NCBI GenBank assembly: GCA_039654915.1
Contig: CM077597.1
Location: 23,968,001 to 24,032,000, forward strand
From: Aquilaria yunnanensis
Taxonomy: Eukaryota > Streptophyta > Magnoliopsida > Malvales > Thymelaeaceae
Direction: 5' to 3'
DNA length: 64,000 bases
Both the position numbers and the translations under genes were made by a program. This document shows positions 47,088 to 58,804 of the stretch, in pieces; within the stretch, counting starts at the first letter, position 1, and each line of letters begins with the position of its first letter. Under the pieces are notes generated by a model. It was not told the origin of the DNA, made no database searches, and saw only the letters and a program-made list of their open reading frames with translations.

Positions 47088-50000
47088 TTATAAATCGTCA
47101 ACACAGGAACTACCATATCCCTCATCTTCATCAAGAACATCTGTGAAATCTTCTACAACATCTGTTGCTGCGGTTTCTTGGATCTGTGAGCGCATTTCCA
47201 TGATTTCGATCATCAATAAAGGGTCACAAACTACTCTAGCTGAACTTAACATCTTGGGGCAAGCTGACACAAGGAAATGGCAAGATGAGAGATAATAGAG
47301 GGCACAGAAATTCTAAGGAAAAACATTAGGAAATGAAAAGTGTGAGCATACCTGAAACGGGGCACTCTTTTTTCAATTTTATGTAGGTCATGATCGCATC
47401 TTTCTCGTATACATGCTTGCAGCCCAAGCTACATCGGAGTTAACAGACAAGTACATTGATTTGATCAAGAAAGAAAGAAAACATTAGAAGAAAGTAGTGT
47501 AATGACAATGATAAAGAGAAAATAGAGTTGCGAAATAATAGGGACATGTGAAGAGCAGGGCAGAGCAAAAATGGATAAAGTTTGAAGCTCATAATTCCAA
47601 TCATGGTGGAAACAATTGAGACCACCTGCTATGATCATGCATTCAAATCCATACAATCATCGTATCCATAGAAAAATCAGCAAAAGGAGTGTGTTGCATG
47701 CTTCTCCAGATAAATGTTTAACATATGGTACCATATACTGAAGAGGGAAAAAGGCACATTACTTATTTTTGTGTTTTGGCACAGAAAGAAAAAAACTTAT
47801 TGATTCAATAGTTTTCTGGGTTGAAATCCAGTGTTCAAAATTATTGGGTGTTTCAGCAGTTGAATTACTCACAAGAGGTGTGAGCTTGTTTACTCGTAAA
47901 CAGAACACTGCTTCTCAGCTTTATCCTAAATTACATCTTTTAAACAACCTCGTTCCATCTCTGTAAGAATGTCATTTCTCCAACTTTTCACACATATTAA
48001 GGATAAACTTGGAGACATGGTGTATATTTCATGTCCAAGATGCCATTCACACGCACACGGCACACAGAGACAGACACACAGACATATGTGTGTGTGTGTG
48101 TGTGTGCGTGTGGCTAACACTAGATTTGCTGGTTCCCCAATAGAATCGATTAGTTAACAATTTGCTTATTGCACCCCACATCCAAGGCAAACTGCAAAGC
48201 AATTTTACTTTCAAGAGAAAAAAATAAATAAAGCATAATATTTGGAGTTTGAAAAATGATACCTGCGAACTGGATTTTGTAGTTCAGTGACAGGCTTTCC
48301 AGTTAACGGGCACTTTAGATTCAATAGGTTGCCCTGTGTACTTGTCATTACAATGTCCTCTCCATCTTCACCTGGCATTGGTTGCCCCAAATGATGAACA
48401 TTCTGTAAGCACAGTGCAGACAAAGACAAACTGTAAGCTTTGTGCTGTCTGCTCACAAAGTCGCAATGTTATACCAATCAAAGTTGGAAATATTTTATGC
48501 ATATTAGATGAACCATCAACAAAAACCATATAAAACTGCAAATTCCCACCTCACAGGTTTTAAGACTTGGTACTTCGTACTGTTCTCATAAGGAAAATTT
48601 TTCCTTTTCTTTTTTGGTGTAATACCTTCAGTATCCGGTAGCCACATTGGGCCCCAACTAATCCATAGCTGAGTCAGACCCCATTTTAGGGGGAAAGCTC
48701 TCTGAAAGTCTATTCCTCCAGTCATAAGATGCAACCAAGACCGTGCTCAATGCAGAAGGAGCTCCTTTCCACTCCACCTCACAGGTGTTTGGTATTAGAG
48801 GACATTTATTCAGTAGAGAGAAACTATTTTATTTCATTTTTTCAGGGCTTACGATACAGGAGACATCCTTTGCTCTTGGTCCACCAACCATTTACTCAAA
48901 ACTCAGTCAAGAGAGAAACTAGTTTATTTCATTTTTAGGGCTTACGATACAAGAGACATCCTTTGTTCTTGGTCCACCAACCACTTACTCAAAACATTTG
49001 TTAGATATTGTCACAAAATAAATCGGAATTACAATCAAAACCAGATGCAGTTAAAAACCACCTACAAGAAGAACGGAAAAAATCTAAGAGTTTCAAGAAA
49101 ACAGCAGAAACAAACCATCAGTTCCCTTAATTAAACGCTCAGAATATGTAGTTAAGAATGAGATGACAACTTCTGAATTAAGAGAGAACTAAACCACAAT
49201 GACTCATCCAGCTTTAGAATCAACAAGATAATGAGAATAACAGACAGAGATAATGAGAGACGAAAAAGCAATCTTTGATCTCAATTTCCTCTGTCACGTG
49301 CTAAATTTATTTCAAACTTACTACTGTAACAACTTATTTTACCAATAATATATCTGGGCTTAACATCAGGGGAAACTTTAGAGACTCTGACTGAAATGAG
49401 TGTTACAGATTCTGAGACTGTTGAGACCCTACGTAACTTATAAAATGATTTTGTAATTCACAACTTCAGTGTGTGTGTGTGTGTGTGTGAACCTCAACCC
49501 ATAAAATAATACATATGCACATCTGTTTTTCGCTATAGTCAAAGGACTGTCTCCACCTTTAAAAGCACTCTAGTTATACTCCCTATCCAAATTATTCAGA
49601 AAACTGATAGGCAAAGAACCCACCAAGCCCAAACTTCATCTTTTGTACTTCACGCAATAGTTCTCTGGATTGCACTGGATTTTCTACTTTTAGCAAGAAC
49701 AATTTTGCACAATAAGATGAAGATAAGCTTGTTCACTTGTTCTTTATATTCAGAGGAAAAAAGTACTACATGTACTTTTGCTCAGATACAGAAATGGTAC
49801 CTTATAGCATGACTAAGCCCTAAAGCATGAAGGAACAAATCCCACCAATGCTGGAAGCCTAACGGAAGTTACAGAACCCTTCCACTCTTAGATGCACTCC
49901 CTCTTAATGAAGCAGAGGTGGACAGCCAGGATTTGTGCATACACAAGTGTGTTGTCTACTAATCAAATATGGTTCACTATTTGATTACATCCTTCATATA

Positions 50001-53000
50001 TACAATAGCTCATGCTACCCTATAGCTTGACTAACCCATTCATGTTATGCCAACATCACTATAGCCATGCATGAGTCCAACATCATAGACAAAATGGATA
50101 AGAAAATACATTAGAATGGGTGGTTTGTTGTAATGAGGCCATAATATGGTTCTTAGTGGTCATCCATACACAATCATCACAAATGTTTGTTTTGAATGTT
50201 TATCATAGACAAACATCAATGAGTGAGGAAAAATACTACTGGAAGATATAAATGGAAAATACAAATCAAAAGGATGTCCTAGGGTTTCCAGAAAGCATAC
50301 CCAAACAGCTTGTTTGAATTGACGCATCAATGTATGATTCTGTATCACTGAAGATGAATTGGTCTTAAGATTTGAAATCTCAGTTTCCAGCAACTTCTTA
50401 AAATCAGTTAACTGCAATAAGAACAGTGAAACACCAGTGAAATCTCAAAGTAAAGGTAGAAGAATATGATGCAAATATGAAAACTAGACCTAAAAGAAAG
50501 ATTCAAGAACCTCTGGCCCAGGCATGTATGCATTTCCGACCGATTCAACTGCTGCAGAAAAAAATGAACAGCCTTCATATGTTTCCAACAGCTCCACCAC
50601 TGCACTTTCCAGCTGCTTCACCTGTGGATCAATCAAGAGATTAACTACGCCCTAATCCAAATTAATTGGAGTCATTTACACAAATCATTTGTATCCAGTA
50701 TGCTTGGTTGTAAATGAGTTCCTTCAGGAGCTACAAATAAAATCGAGTCAAAACCTATCTTCTCTAGATTCCTTTATCACACACAACCCTGCTAAATTGC
50801 AATAATCTTGTTTTTGTTAGACTTCATCTTCCTTCAATTTCTGTTCCTAATAGAGCAAAGAAGAACACACAATTTCAGTAATGAAAAGAAGCTCAATTAA
50901 AAGAACCAAGTGGACCCAAAAATGCCAAAACTTTTATAAAGTTCAAGAAGGGACTAACAGCGGATCAACAATATCAGCTAAACGCCAAAACCACAGAATT
51001 ATAGACAAAACATATAGGGAGCAGGGTGTACCAAGCAGCTCTGAGGAAATAAAAGCATACCACCTAACCAACAATCGCACCAACATAAGTAAATTAGCAA
51101 TTTCAGTAACCTAGAAAATACAGATAAACCAATCCTGTTTTAAGCTTTCATTTAGTACATAGAACATCTGAAGTTGATAAATTATTTCATCATATTATTG
51201 ACTTCCCAATTGTTAAAGCATCAAAAGCCAAAACCAATTGACAATTTGGTGGAGAGGCTTCACCACAGTATGAGACACTAATAGATCCCTCAAACCATAT
51301 AATGTGAGGATACAACATTTAGCATGCCCCACAATGTCCAGTCAGTGAAATAACTGAGATAGGTTCTGCCATGTTGGCCAGGAAAACTGGACAAGAAACA
51401 AAAAAGGCAACAACATGGGCTTTGATACCATATTATAGCAACCGACCTAAAACCAATTGAAATTGGGTGGAGAGGCTTAACCACTATATAAAGCACCAAT
51501 AGGCCCGCAACTAAACAATCTGAGATTACAACAGAAAAAACCATCAAATAATGATCTATTACATATTCCCTCATGCATCACTCAACTTCTAACTGAAATA
51601 TAATTATCCTGATTCAAAATACTTGGTATACAATGAAATAAAAAGTAAAGGCTTCCCATATAAAAGAAAAAAAAATGGGTTTCATTTATAAGCAAGAAAT
51701 TAGCTTGTCTGGAGGGAATACACTATTTTTCCTACAAAGAAAAATTGGAAGAAACAAGTTACTTTTTTCCCATAAATTGACTGTATCACTGGATTAAGAA
51801 ACTTTGGACATCTAACAAGGATTACAACTATAACTGAACCTCCAAATGCAGAGAATATTCATAATTACTAGATATCTTTATCTTAATGATGCTAATTAGA
51901 ATAGGCATTAGCAAGGTCTGTTTGCGATGCAGCTTTATCAGTTGGGAGATTTCTTGGACAGCTGCTGGTAGGTCAAAGAAAACTCATGGGCATCTTTAGG
52001 CATTGTTAAAACAGAACCAACAGCATACCTATTTCTATGGTCATTCATCTATTTGTAGCTGGCTAGCAGAAAGAGAATGCTAGTACTTTTAACTAGTGTA
52101 AAACTTTAAATAACCTGTCAAAATCTTCAAGCAAACATGGCTGAATACAATTTCTGATTGGTTTAAAAAAGACTTTCCAAACCTACCTTTAGCCACCATT
52201 GATTTTATAGTTATTTTGGATTTCTTCGGCCACATATCATCTCATTTATCAAGAGAAAAGGTCAACAGCAAGAATTCAAAATACCATGTCAGATTGATTA
52301 TCTCGCTCCAGATCAACAGCAACGCCTTTCAAAACATTTACAGCCTTCACTATATCCTGGAAAAGAAAAAATACTCAAGCTGAGCAACATGACATGTGGA
52401 AACATGCTGAGACTAGCAGTATACAACCCACAAAACTGGTATAAGATCCCATAACCACAGGATTTAACATGCTTAGCAAATACAAAATCTGACAAATGAA
52501 GTCCAGCTAAGCCAATAGCTAGTCATCAGTCCATTCAGGCATTCAGTAGACATCTGATCTTCTCTAGTTACATTTTTCCTTTTCTTCTAACTGACACAAG
52601 CTCCATTTAACTGATGGCTACATAGAAACAGAGTCCCAAACATTATGCCGAAATAATGAGCCAACAAAATGTTGACCAAAATCACCCTATATCAGCAGAA
52701 CATAAATGCCTCCCTTTGCTTACAAAACAGAACATTCAACAAGTGCACAAGAAGCACAAACCAAAAGGCAGACCAAATTGAACATGAAAAAGCACCACAG
52801 TGAAACGAACATTGTTAGGGTTTTCAGTTTTGGCCGGAAGAACAGTAACTATTCCTAGGGCTCAACAAAATGCGAACAGCCAATAAAGAGAGAAACCGAA
52901 TTGGAAATGGATTTCGACCAGATAGTCGTTAGCCTAGAACTACGGATCGAGTAAAAGGATAAAAGGGAAAAGGAAGAAAACTGACCTCGAGGAGGGCCTG

Positions 53001-53069
53001 ATTATCGGAGGATAAATTTTCAGCCGTGGTTTTGATTCTTCCGGCGATGCCAACGCTCCGAGATGCCAT
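47088..53069 (-). CDS. MMS21: E3 SUMO-protein ligase MMS21/HPY2 (NSE2 family), seven exons
   Basis: Coding exons on the minus strand: 53069-52986, 52356-52285, 50621-50511, 50411-50301, 48402-48263, 47428-47352 and 47263-47088. All borders are GT/AG and the phases agree, giving 256 residues, close to the 249 I recall for Arabidopsis HPY2. Residues 1-130 are the helical SMC5-binding part (ERDNQSD, VKQLESAVVELL, LTDFKKLLE, HTLMRQFKQAVW). Then comes EDIVMTSTQ and the SP-RING: LKCPLTGKPVTE, CKHVYEK and CPVSACPKM supply the zinc ligands. The tail is acidic (VVEDFTDVLDEDE). In plants the protein sits in the SMC5/6 complex, SUMOylates targets for DNA repair and keeps meristem cells from early endoreduplication. 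Introns total over 5 kb, and the longest carries a TRIM-like element. Start chosen because MASRSVGIAGR aligns with known starts. Confidence 0.95.
48087..48106. repeat. (GT)n microsatellite
   Basis: Dinucleotide run in an MMS21 intron; a second lies at 49469-49489. Confidence 0.9.
48816..48998. repeat. ~94-bp imperfect tandem duplication in an MMS21 intron
   Basis: AGAGAAACTATTTTATTTCA...GGTCCACCAACCATTTACTC at 48816-48905 recurs at about 48911-48998 with a few changes. Confidence 0.85.
51215..51535 (-). mobile_element. TRIM-like miniature LTR retroelement in the MMS21 intron
   Basis: Two ~100-bp direct repeats lie at about 51215-51318 and 51434-51535; they share CCAATTG, TGGAGAGGCTT and CCAC blocks and end in TACAACA. 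Between them, on the minus strand, TGGTATCAAAGCCCATGTTG matches a methionine initiator tRNA primer-binding site right next to the upstream repeat. There is no coding capacity, and total size is about 320 bp. It has the same orientation as MMS21. Confidence 0.75.
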
Positions 53070-53299
53070 TTTCCGGCTTCGGTGGAGACGGATTCTGGTA
53101 AGGCCACCGGTCACAGGCTCACAGCTCAGTACAGAAACTCCCGCGGTTTCACTGCGACTCCTCTTTTGGAGGGAAATTGCAAGGCAGGGACAGATCTACT
53201 TCGTAAAAGTCCAATTGGCCCAAACGCCAACCCAAATCCTAGCCCACAAGACGAATAGTTCAGCCCAAAATTACGGAGAAGTCTTGTGCTCAAATACTT

Positions 53300-53597
53300 T
53301 TCCATTGTTCAAAATTACGCAAACCACCCTCTTGAAGTTTGTTTCAAATCATAAAAAGATTTTTGAAACCTACAGACACATCCGTCCCCCTCTTTGAGAT
53401 ACACAGGTGGCACCGCCATATAAATCTCTTCTTGCAAGTCACCACGAAATAAGACGTTATGAACATCCAACTAATGAAGCGGCCAACATTTGCTTGTTGC
53501 AACTGCAAGAAGACATATCACCATGGTCAATTTCATGACGGGAGCAAGACCTTCATTGTAGTCTGGCCCTTCCACATGCATGTATGCTTTTGCTACC
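53300..53597 (-). pseudogene. Ty1/copia reverse-transcriptase relic, downstream half
   Basis: Read on the minus strand from 53597 the frame runs AKAYMHVEGPDYNEGLAPVM, then LDVHNVLFRGDLQEEIYM, then VCRFQKSFYDLKQTSRGWFA. These match the copia RT signatures around KGYTQVEGLDYxETFAPV, LDVxNAFLHGDLxEEVYM and CRLxKSLYGLKQ. Stops interrupt it (for example after CWPLH). It ends about 230 bases upstream of the MMS21 start codon. It was contiguous with 59979-60160 before the hAT-like insertion. Confidence 0.85.
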
Positions 53598-54555
53598 CAC
53601 TAGCGGAGCTACATACATTGGTGGGGAGGCTCTTCCCCCAAAATTTTAGCAATTTTTGTTAAAGGATTACGGCTAATTTTTATCATGGTAAAACTTAAGC
53701 ATGTATAGCTCATCTTCATAGTCCAATATATAAATATGTAGGCCAATTGAAGTAAAACATGTTTCTATCTTATGAGCTTAACAAAAATTCAAAATCCCTA
53801 ATAACCCTTATTTCTTGTTTCTCATATTAGTATTAGAGTCAAGATTATTAAAGTCGGGTTTTTACCTAGAGTTATTTTGGTTTTTTTATAGTCATAAAGT
53901 TGTAAAAAAGTCATAGAATCATAAGATTCTATCAAAAAGTTTTAAGAAAAAAATAAAAAAAAAATATATAACCACTTCAATTATCTCAGAAAATTTATAT
54001 TACTTAATCTTTGGCCAAAGTACGGCAGAAGCCCTTGAACTTTATCAACTCAGTTGAGTTGGTCCTGGAACTTTAACCCGAACGGTAGCAGCCCTTTAAC
54101 TTCCAGAATCGGCCCATTTCAGTCAGCAACTAACAGAACTAGGCACGTGCCGGCACATGAGTATAACACCATTTTAGATTTGGTTTCTAATGAGGTAATG
54201 TGGCATTTCCAAAAAAGAAATGAGTTTTTTATTTGTTAGTAGCGGGAAAATTAGAGCAACTGGCACCTTAAAAAACTTAAACAGAAGATAAGAATGTTTA
54301 GTCTAGTGAAAAGCAAAAATTAAAAATATAGAAAAAGAGAGGAATCGAAATTTGTGGGGGACAAAATAAGTGCAGCCATCGACAAGGATTGTTGGATTGT
54401 TGACAAGGGAAAAAAGGTATTTATGTTTGTTTCTTAAGCCATAATCAATTGGCATAGGATTATTTACAATTGCTTTTCATGGTGGTAAGTTTGAAGGAAT
54501 AGAAAAGAATGAATATGCCGGATATAAGACATGGGCTAAGTAATTCGATGATGAC

Positions 54556-56973
54556 ATGATATCATATCGGTGCTTAGTAGATGCATTAAAGGATTTGGGT
54601 TACCAGGAGATGCATATCAAGAATATCTTTTATAGGGTGCCTAAAATGTGTCTTAGTTGTGGCTTACATACAATAGATGACGATAAAAGCATAAGAGACA
54701 TGATAGTTCATGTATTAAGACATGGGAATATTGAGATTTACGTTGAACACAATGATGAGGCCGCCGACGCTAATGGGGGTGAGTATCCAGAGGAAGATAA
54801 AAGTGAAAGTGATGATAGGGTGGATCTTGATGTCGAGTGCAATAAAGAACTCAGTAGACCGTAGCCTTCACTTTAATCTGATGAAGATGAAAAGATTATG
54901 AAGGCAACTAAAAAGGTGAAGAAGCATTTCAAGGCTGGTTATGTGGGTGGGAGTAATGAACCGATGCCTAATGTTGATGGAATAGGTGATCAGACTGGTG
55001 TTGGAACTGAGGAACGAAATGATGCAAAAAGTGAACAAATTGATTTCATTGAGGATTCTGATTTAGGAAGCTACTACACAAATTCAGAAAATGAAAATAA
55101 GGAGAAACGTTATGTGAGACACAAGCATATATGACCGAGGTATGATGAAAATGCTAAGATATGTGAGATTTCACTGGGCATGAAATTTAGAGATCATATC
55201 CAACTTAAAAAGGCTCTTGTGAAATTTGCAATCCAGAATAAAATAGATTTCAAATATATAAAGAATGAAGCTACAAAGGTCCGGGCACATTGCAAAACAA
55301 AAGGGTGTCCATGGAGAATTTTTTGTTCATATGATAAGAAAAAGTCATATTTCCAAGTGAAAATGTTTGAGAATACGCACAAATGCTATAAAATGAATAA
55401 AATTTCAAAGGCAACATCTGTTTGGATGGCTGACTATTTTAGAGAGTTTATAGTTGCACATCCTGGTATCAAACCAAGTTTTATTCAAGCAACCATAGCT
55501 GAACAATTAGAGCTAGAGTTGTCAATCAACTAGTGCAAAAGAATAAAGTTAAAGATTGTGAAAGAACTTGAGAAAAATGTGAAGGAGGAATATGCTAGGC
55601 TTGGAAATTATGCACAAGCACTAGGGCTATCAAACCCAGGCAATTCAGTTGCTCTTGAAGTGTATCCACCTAATCCAGGATTTGAACCATACTTTAAATG
55701 GTTTTATGTTTGTTTTGATGCTGTAAAAAAAGGCTTTATTGAAGGGTGCAGGTCATATTTAGGTATTATCAGTTGTTTCCTCAAAGGAGTTATAAAGGGT
55801 AAACTCCTTACTATTGTAGGAAAAAATGGAAATAATCAGATGTTCCCAGTGCCATGGGCAGTAGTTGAAGTGGAGAATACTAATTCTTGGACATGGTTTC
55901 TTCAGTAACTAAAGACTGACCTACAAACCCAAGATAGTGCAGGATTCACAATCATGTCAGACCAATAAAAAGTGAGTATCCTAACTTATAAATGTTGTGT
56001 TCTAACTGTTATATAATTACAAATGTTGTGTTCTAAATGTGTGTTTCAAACATTCCATTAAAGGGTTTGACAAATGCTGTTGAACAAACCTGGCTAATAG
56101 CTGAACATAGGTTTTGTGCTAGACACATACACACCAATTGGTATCCTAACGACAGGGGTGAAGCATTGAAAGATGCATTTTATACAGGTGCAAAATCCAC
56201 TAAAGATGAGTCTTTTAAAAGAAACTTGGAGGAGTTAGAAAAGCTAAAATTAAAAGTTAAAGATGCAACAACCAAAGTGAACCCCAACAGCTGGTGTAAG
56301 GCTTACTTTTCCACCACCTTAAAATGTGACTGTATAAAATAACTGTTGTGAGCGATTTAATTTTGTTTTAGTGAGGGCTAGAAACAAACCAATAATATCC
56401 ATGCTTAAGGATATACGTTTTTTTGTTATGAAAAGACAAGATGATAGAAGAAGGTTTTGTTTAGGTTGGAAGGCTGATTATTGGAAGAGACTAATGGCCA
56501 AGCTCCAAAAAAATATTCATGAGAATTATAGGTGGCATGTTAATAGGAATGGGAATTATTCATATGAACTCAGTCGTGGAAGAGAAAAGTTTGGTGTACA
56601 TTTGAAAATCAAATGTTGTGACTGTAAAGCTTGGCAACTATTTGGAATACCTTGTGCTCATGCATGTCGTGCCATTACATCATTACAAGATAAGCTAGAA
56701 AAATTCCTAGCATAATAGTATAGTAAGGAAATGGTCTTTAAAGCTTATGCACACTCAATTGGAGTTATGACTAGTGAGGAGATGTGGGAAGACAGTAGGG
56801 TTGGTCCAATTAAACCCCCAAGACAGAGGACTATGCCTGGTACGCTAGTGAAGAGTAGGAATAAATCAAAAAATGAGCCTAAGAAGAATAAAAACAAACT
56901 TTCAAGAGATGGAAGAATTATGACTTGTTCTAAATTCAAGCAACCTCGACATAATTACAGAACTTGCAAATGA
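54556..56973 (+). pseudogene. MuDR-type MULE transposase, disrupted
   Basis: From ATG 54556 one frame runs to about 55970 and encodes an N-terminal domain, an acidic linker and the MuDR domain (KFRDHIQLKKALVKFAIQNK, CKTKGCPWRIFCSYDKK). It then encodes the start of the MULE catalytic region (FYVCFDAVKKGFIEGCRSYL, VPWAVVEVENTNSW). After an apparent intron (55972-56058) come LTNAVEQTWLIAEHRFCARH, a SWIM zinc finger (CCDCKAWQLFGIPCAHACRA near 56610-56670) and a Cys/His knuckle-like tail (MTCSKFKQPRHNYRTCK). In-frame stops lie at 54862, 54874, 55132, 55531, 55906 and 55966; a frameshift lies near 56336 and two more stops follow the SWIM finger. Sequence after NSW keeps the family order, so decay is mainly by point changes. 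Confidence 0.92.
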
Positions 56974-58222
56974 GGTCCAACTGAACCACAGAATACAAAG
57001 ACATTTCCTGTAAGTAAAGTTAGCTTTAACAATTTATTAATGTTCTAATAATGTTGGTTTAATTTTCTTCAAATGATGCTGTTTTATTTTAGTTCTAATG
57101 CTGCTAGTGAAATTGACTTGTAATGATGCTTTTTAATTGTTTTTAGCTGGACCAGTCATCTATACCAATTGACCCAATTAATGGAGATGCAGATTCTCTT
57201 ACCCAACAATCTGTTAATAGGCCACCTATCAATTATTCAAACCAGTCACACAAATGATCAAGGAAAAATTGGCATGGAATGAGTGTTTATACCAACCCAT
57301 ACAATAAAAGAACTGTTGTTGATGTAACTTTAATGAGTGCTCTTTATTTCAGACTAATTTCAACTTGATCATTGCTTGATGTTAATAACAGTTTTAATGA
57401 TGCTAAGCAGCTTGGACTTCCAACAGAGATGGAATTTCCCAACACTGTATGAATTCAGATGCAGGTGGTAAATTTTGTTCATGCTAGAGAATACGCATGA
57501 AAGCTGGTAAATCAGTTGATGCTGTTGGATTTTGAAATAGCTAGTGAATTCTAAAAAGCGGGTGAATTTTGAAGAGCCTGGTGAATTTTGTTGCAGCTAT
57601 TGATGGTAGTGAAGTTAGGAGCAACTGCTAAATCATGTTGCTGGAAAGTTGATAGTTGATAATTGGCTCATTTTTGTTATTTTGGGAACAAACTCTTTGG
57701 ATAACACTCTTGATAGTAAGCTGTGTAGGTATGATACTTCAGGGCTTTGGATTATATAGGGTTTAAGTTAGTATGATAGTTAAGGGTTTATGTTAGGATG
57801 ATGGTTAATTATGCACACTCAGGCTGTTAGAAGTCATTTTTGCATGTACACACCTGATTGTGCAAAATCGTGTCAAATTGGAAACAATCACTTATGTTTG
57901 CTCAGTACATCAATTACAAGTAACTTATAATCCAGCCAATTTGTTTCATACTTCACTCTTGTTTCTTACAGTAACTGTAAATAACAATCTATTTATAGGC
58001 ACCTGCAATGTCAAACCAGAAATCGACACATGCTAGCATTACCTAAAACACAAGCAAGCTGCAAAAAATCCAATTTGCCTTTTCCATTACTTCATCCAGA
58101 AACATAACACCACTGTCACAACAACAAAGACAACACCTAAATTGTCTTTGGAATAGCAAAATACAGATAATTCACTACTTCACATAAGCCAAACAACCTA
58201 AATTACAAGGGAACTACCTAAA
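56974..58222. other. MULE interior between the convergent genes
   Basis: AT-rich, with direct runs of AATTTTG..GCTGGTGAATT words near 57470-57600. No gene is recognised. Confidence 0.5.
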
Positions 58223-58804
58223 TCACCAAGCCATTTTGCTCATGCCTACCAAAACAACCCAAACAGCAACAAACAGCTGCATTTTAAACCAATGAGCCAA
58301 ATGTGCACTTTTCTTTTCGGCCATTTCCATCTTTATTGTCTCAATTAGCTCATTCACCTCCTTCAAAACATCACTTATTCAAACATCAAAAGCACTTTCT
58401 ATTGAAGCCATAGAATTTCTTACCAATTCTCTTCTGAAAATCTCACTGTCTTGTTCTGCCTTCCTTACTCGAACCAGCAGCTTCTCTATAGCTTCTCTTG
58501 TAGGTGTATCAAATTGGGCATCAATCCATTTAAAAAAAACCACACCTACGTCTGTTTACCTGGAATCAGGTAACATAAATAGCAGCATATCAAGATGAAC
58601 TCAAGCATATAAAAACCCTCAACCTAAATCAGAAAATACCTTATATTTTTTACAACCATGATACCATTTGCCAACATTTTCTGGCGTTGTCCATGCCTTA
58701 TCACAAATGACAGGCAATTTGCATCTACATTGAGGAGGAACCCCTTCTTCGCATGCTAATTTTGAATTGCAACCCAACCTTGAACTATATGATGAAGTCG
58801 ACAT
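58223..58804 (-). pseudogene. GRF-type zinc-finger / coiled-coil / membrane-segment protein carried by the MULE
   Basis: Exon 1 runs from ATG at 58804 to a GT donor after 58632. It encodes MSTSSYSSRLGCNSK and a GRF-type finger: PPQCRCKLPVICDKAW, then NVGKWYHGCKKYK. Exon 2 (to 58223) continues FFKWIDAQFDTPTREAIEKL with a coiled coil. An in-frame TGA at 58379-58381 follows, then the same frame resumes ISDVLKEVNELIETIKMEMA and a hydrophobic segment MQLFVAVWVVLVGM near the C-terminus. This finger-coil-membrane layout is typical of plant GRF proteins such as the At4g04775-like family. The joining frame at the intron is uncertain: the nearest AG gives a stop. The role in the MULE is unknown. TGA for CGA is a simple C-to-T change. 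Confidence 0.75.

Noticed and set aside
51290..51574. 94-codon minus-strand frame
   Set aside because: It spans the TRIM-like repeats and primer-binding site in an intron, so it is not a gene.
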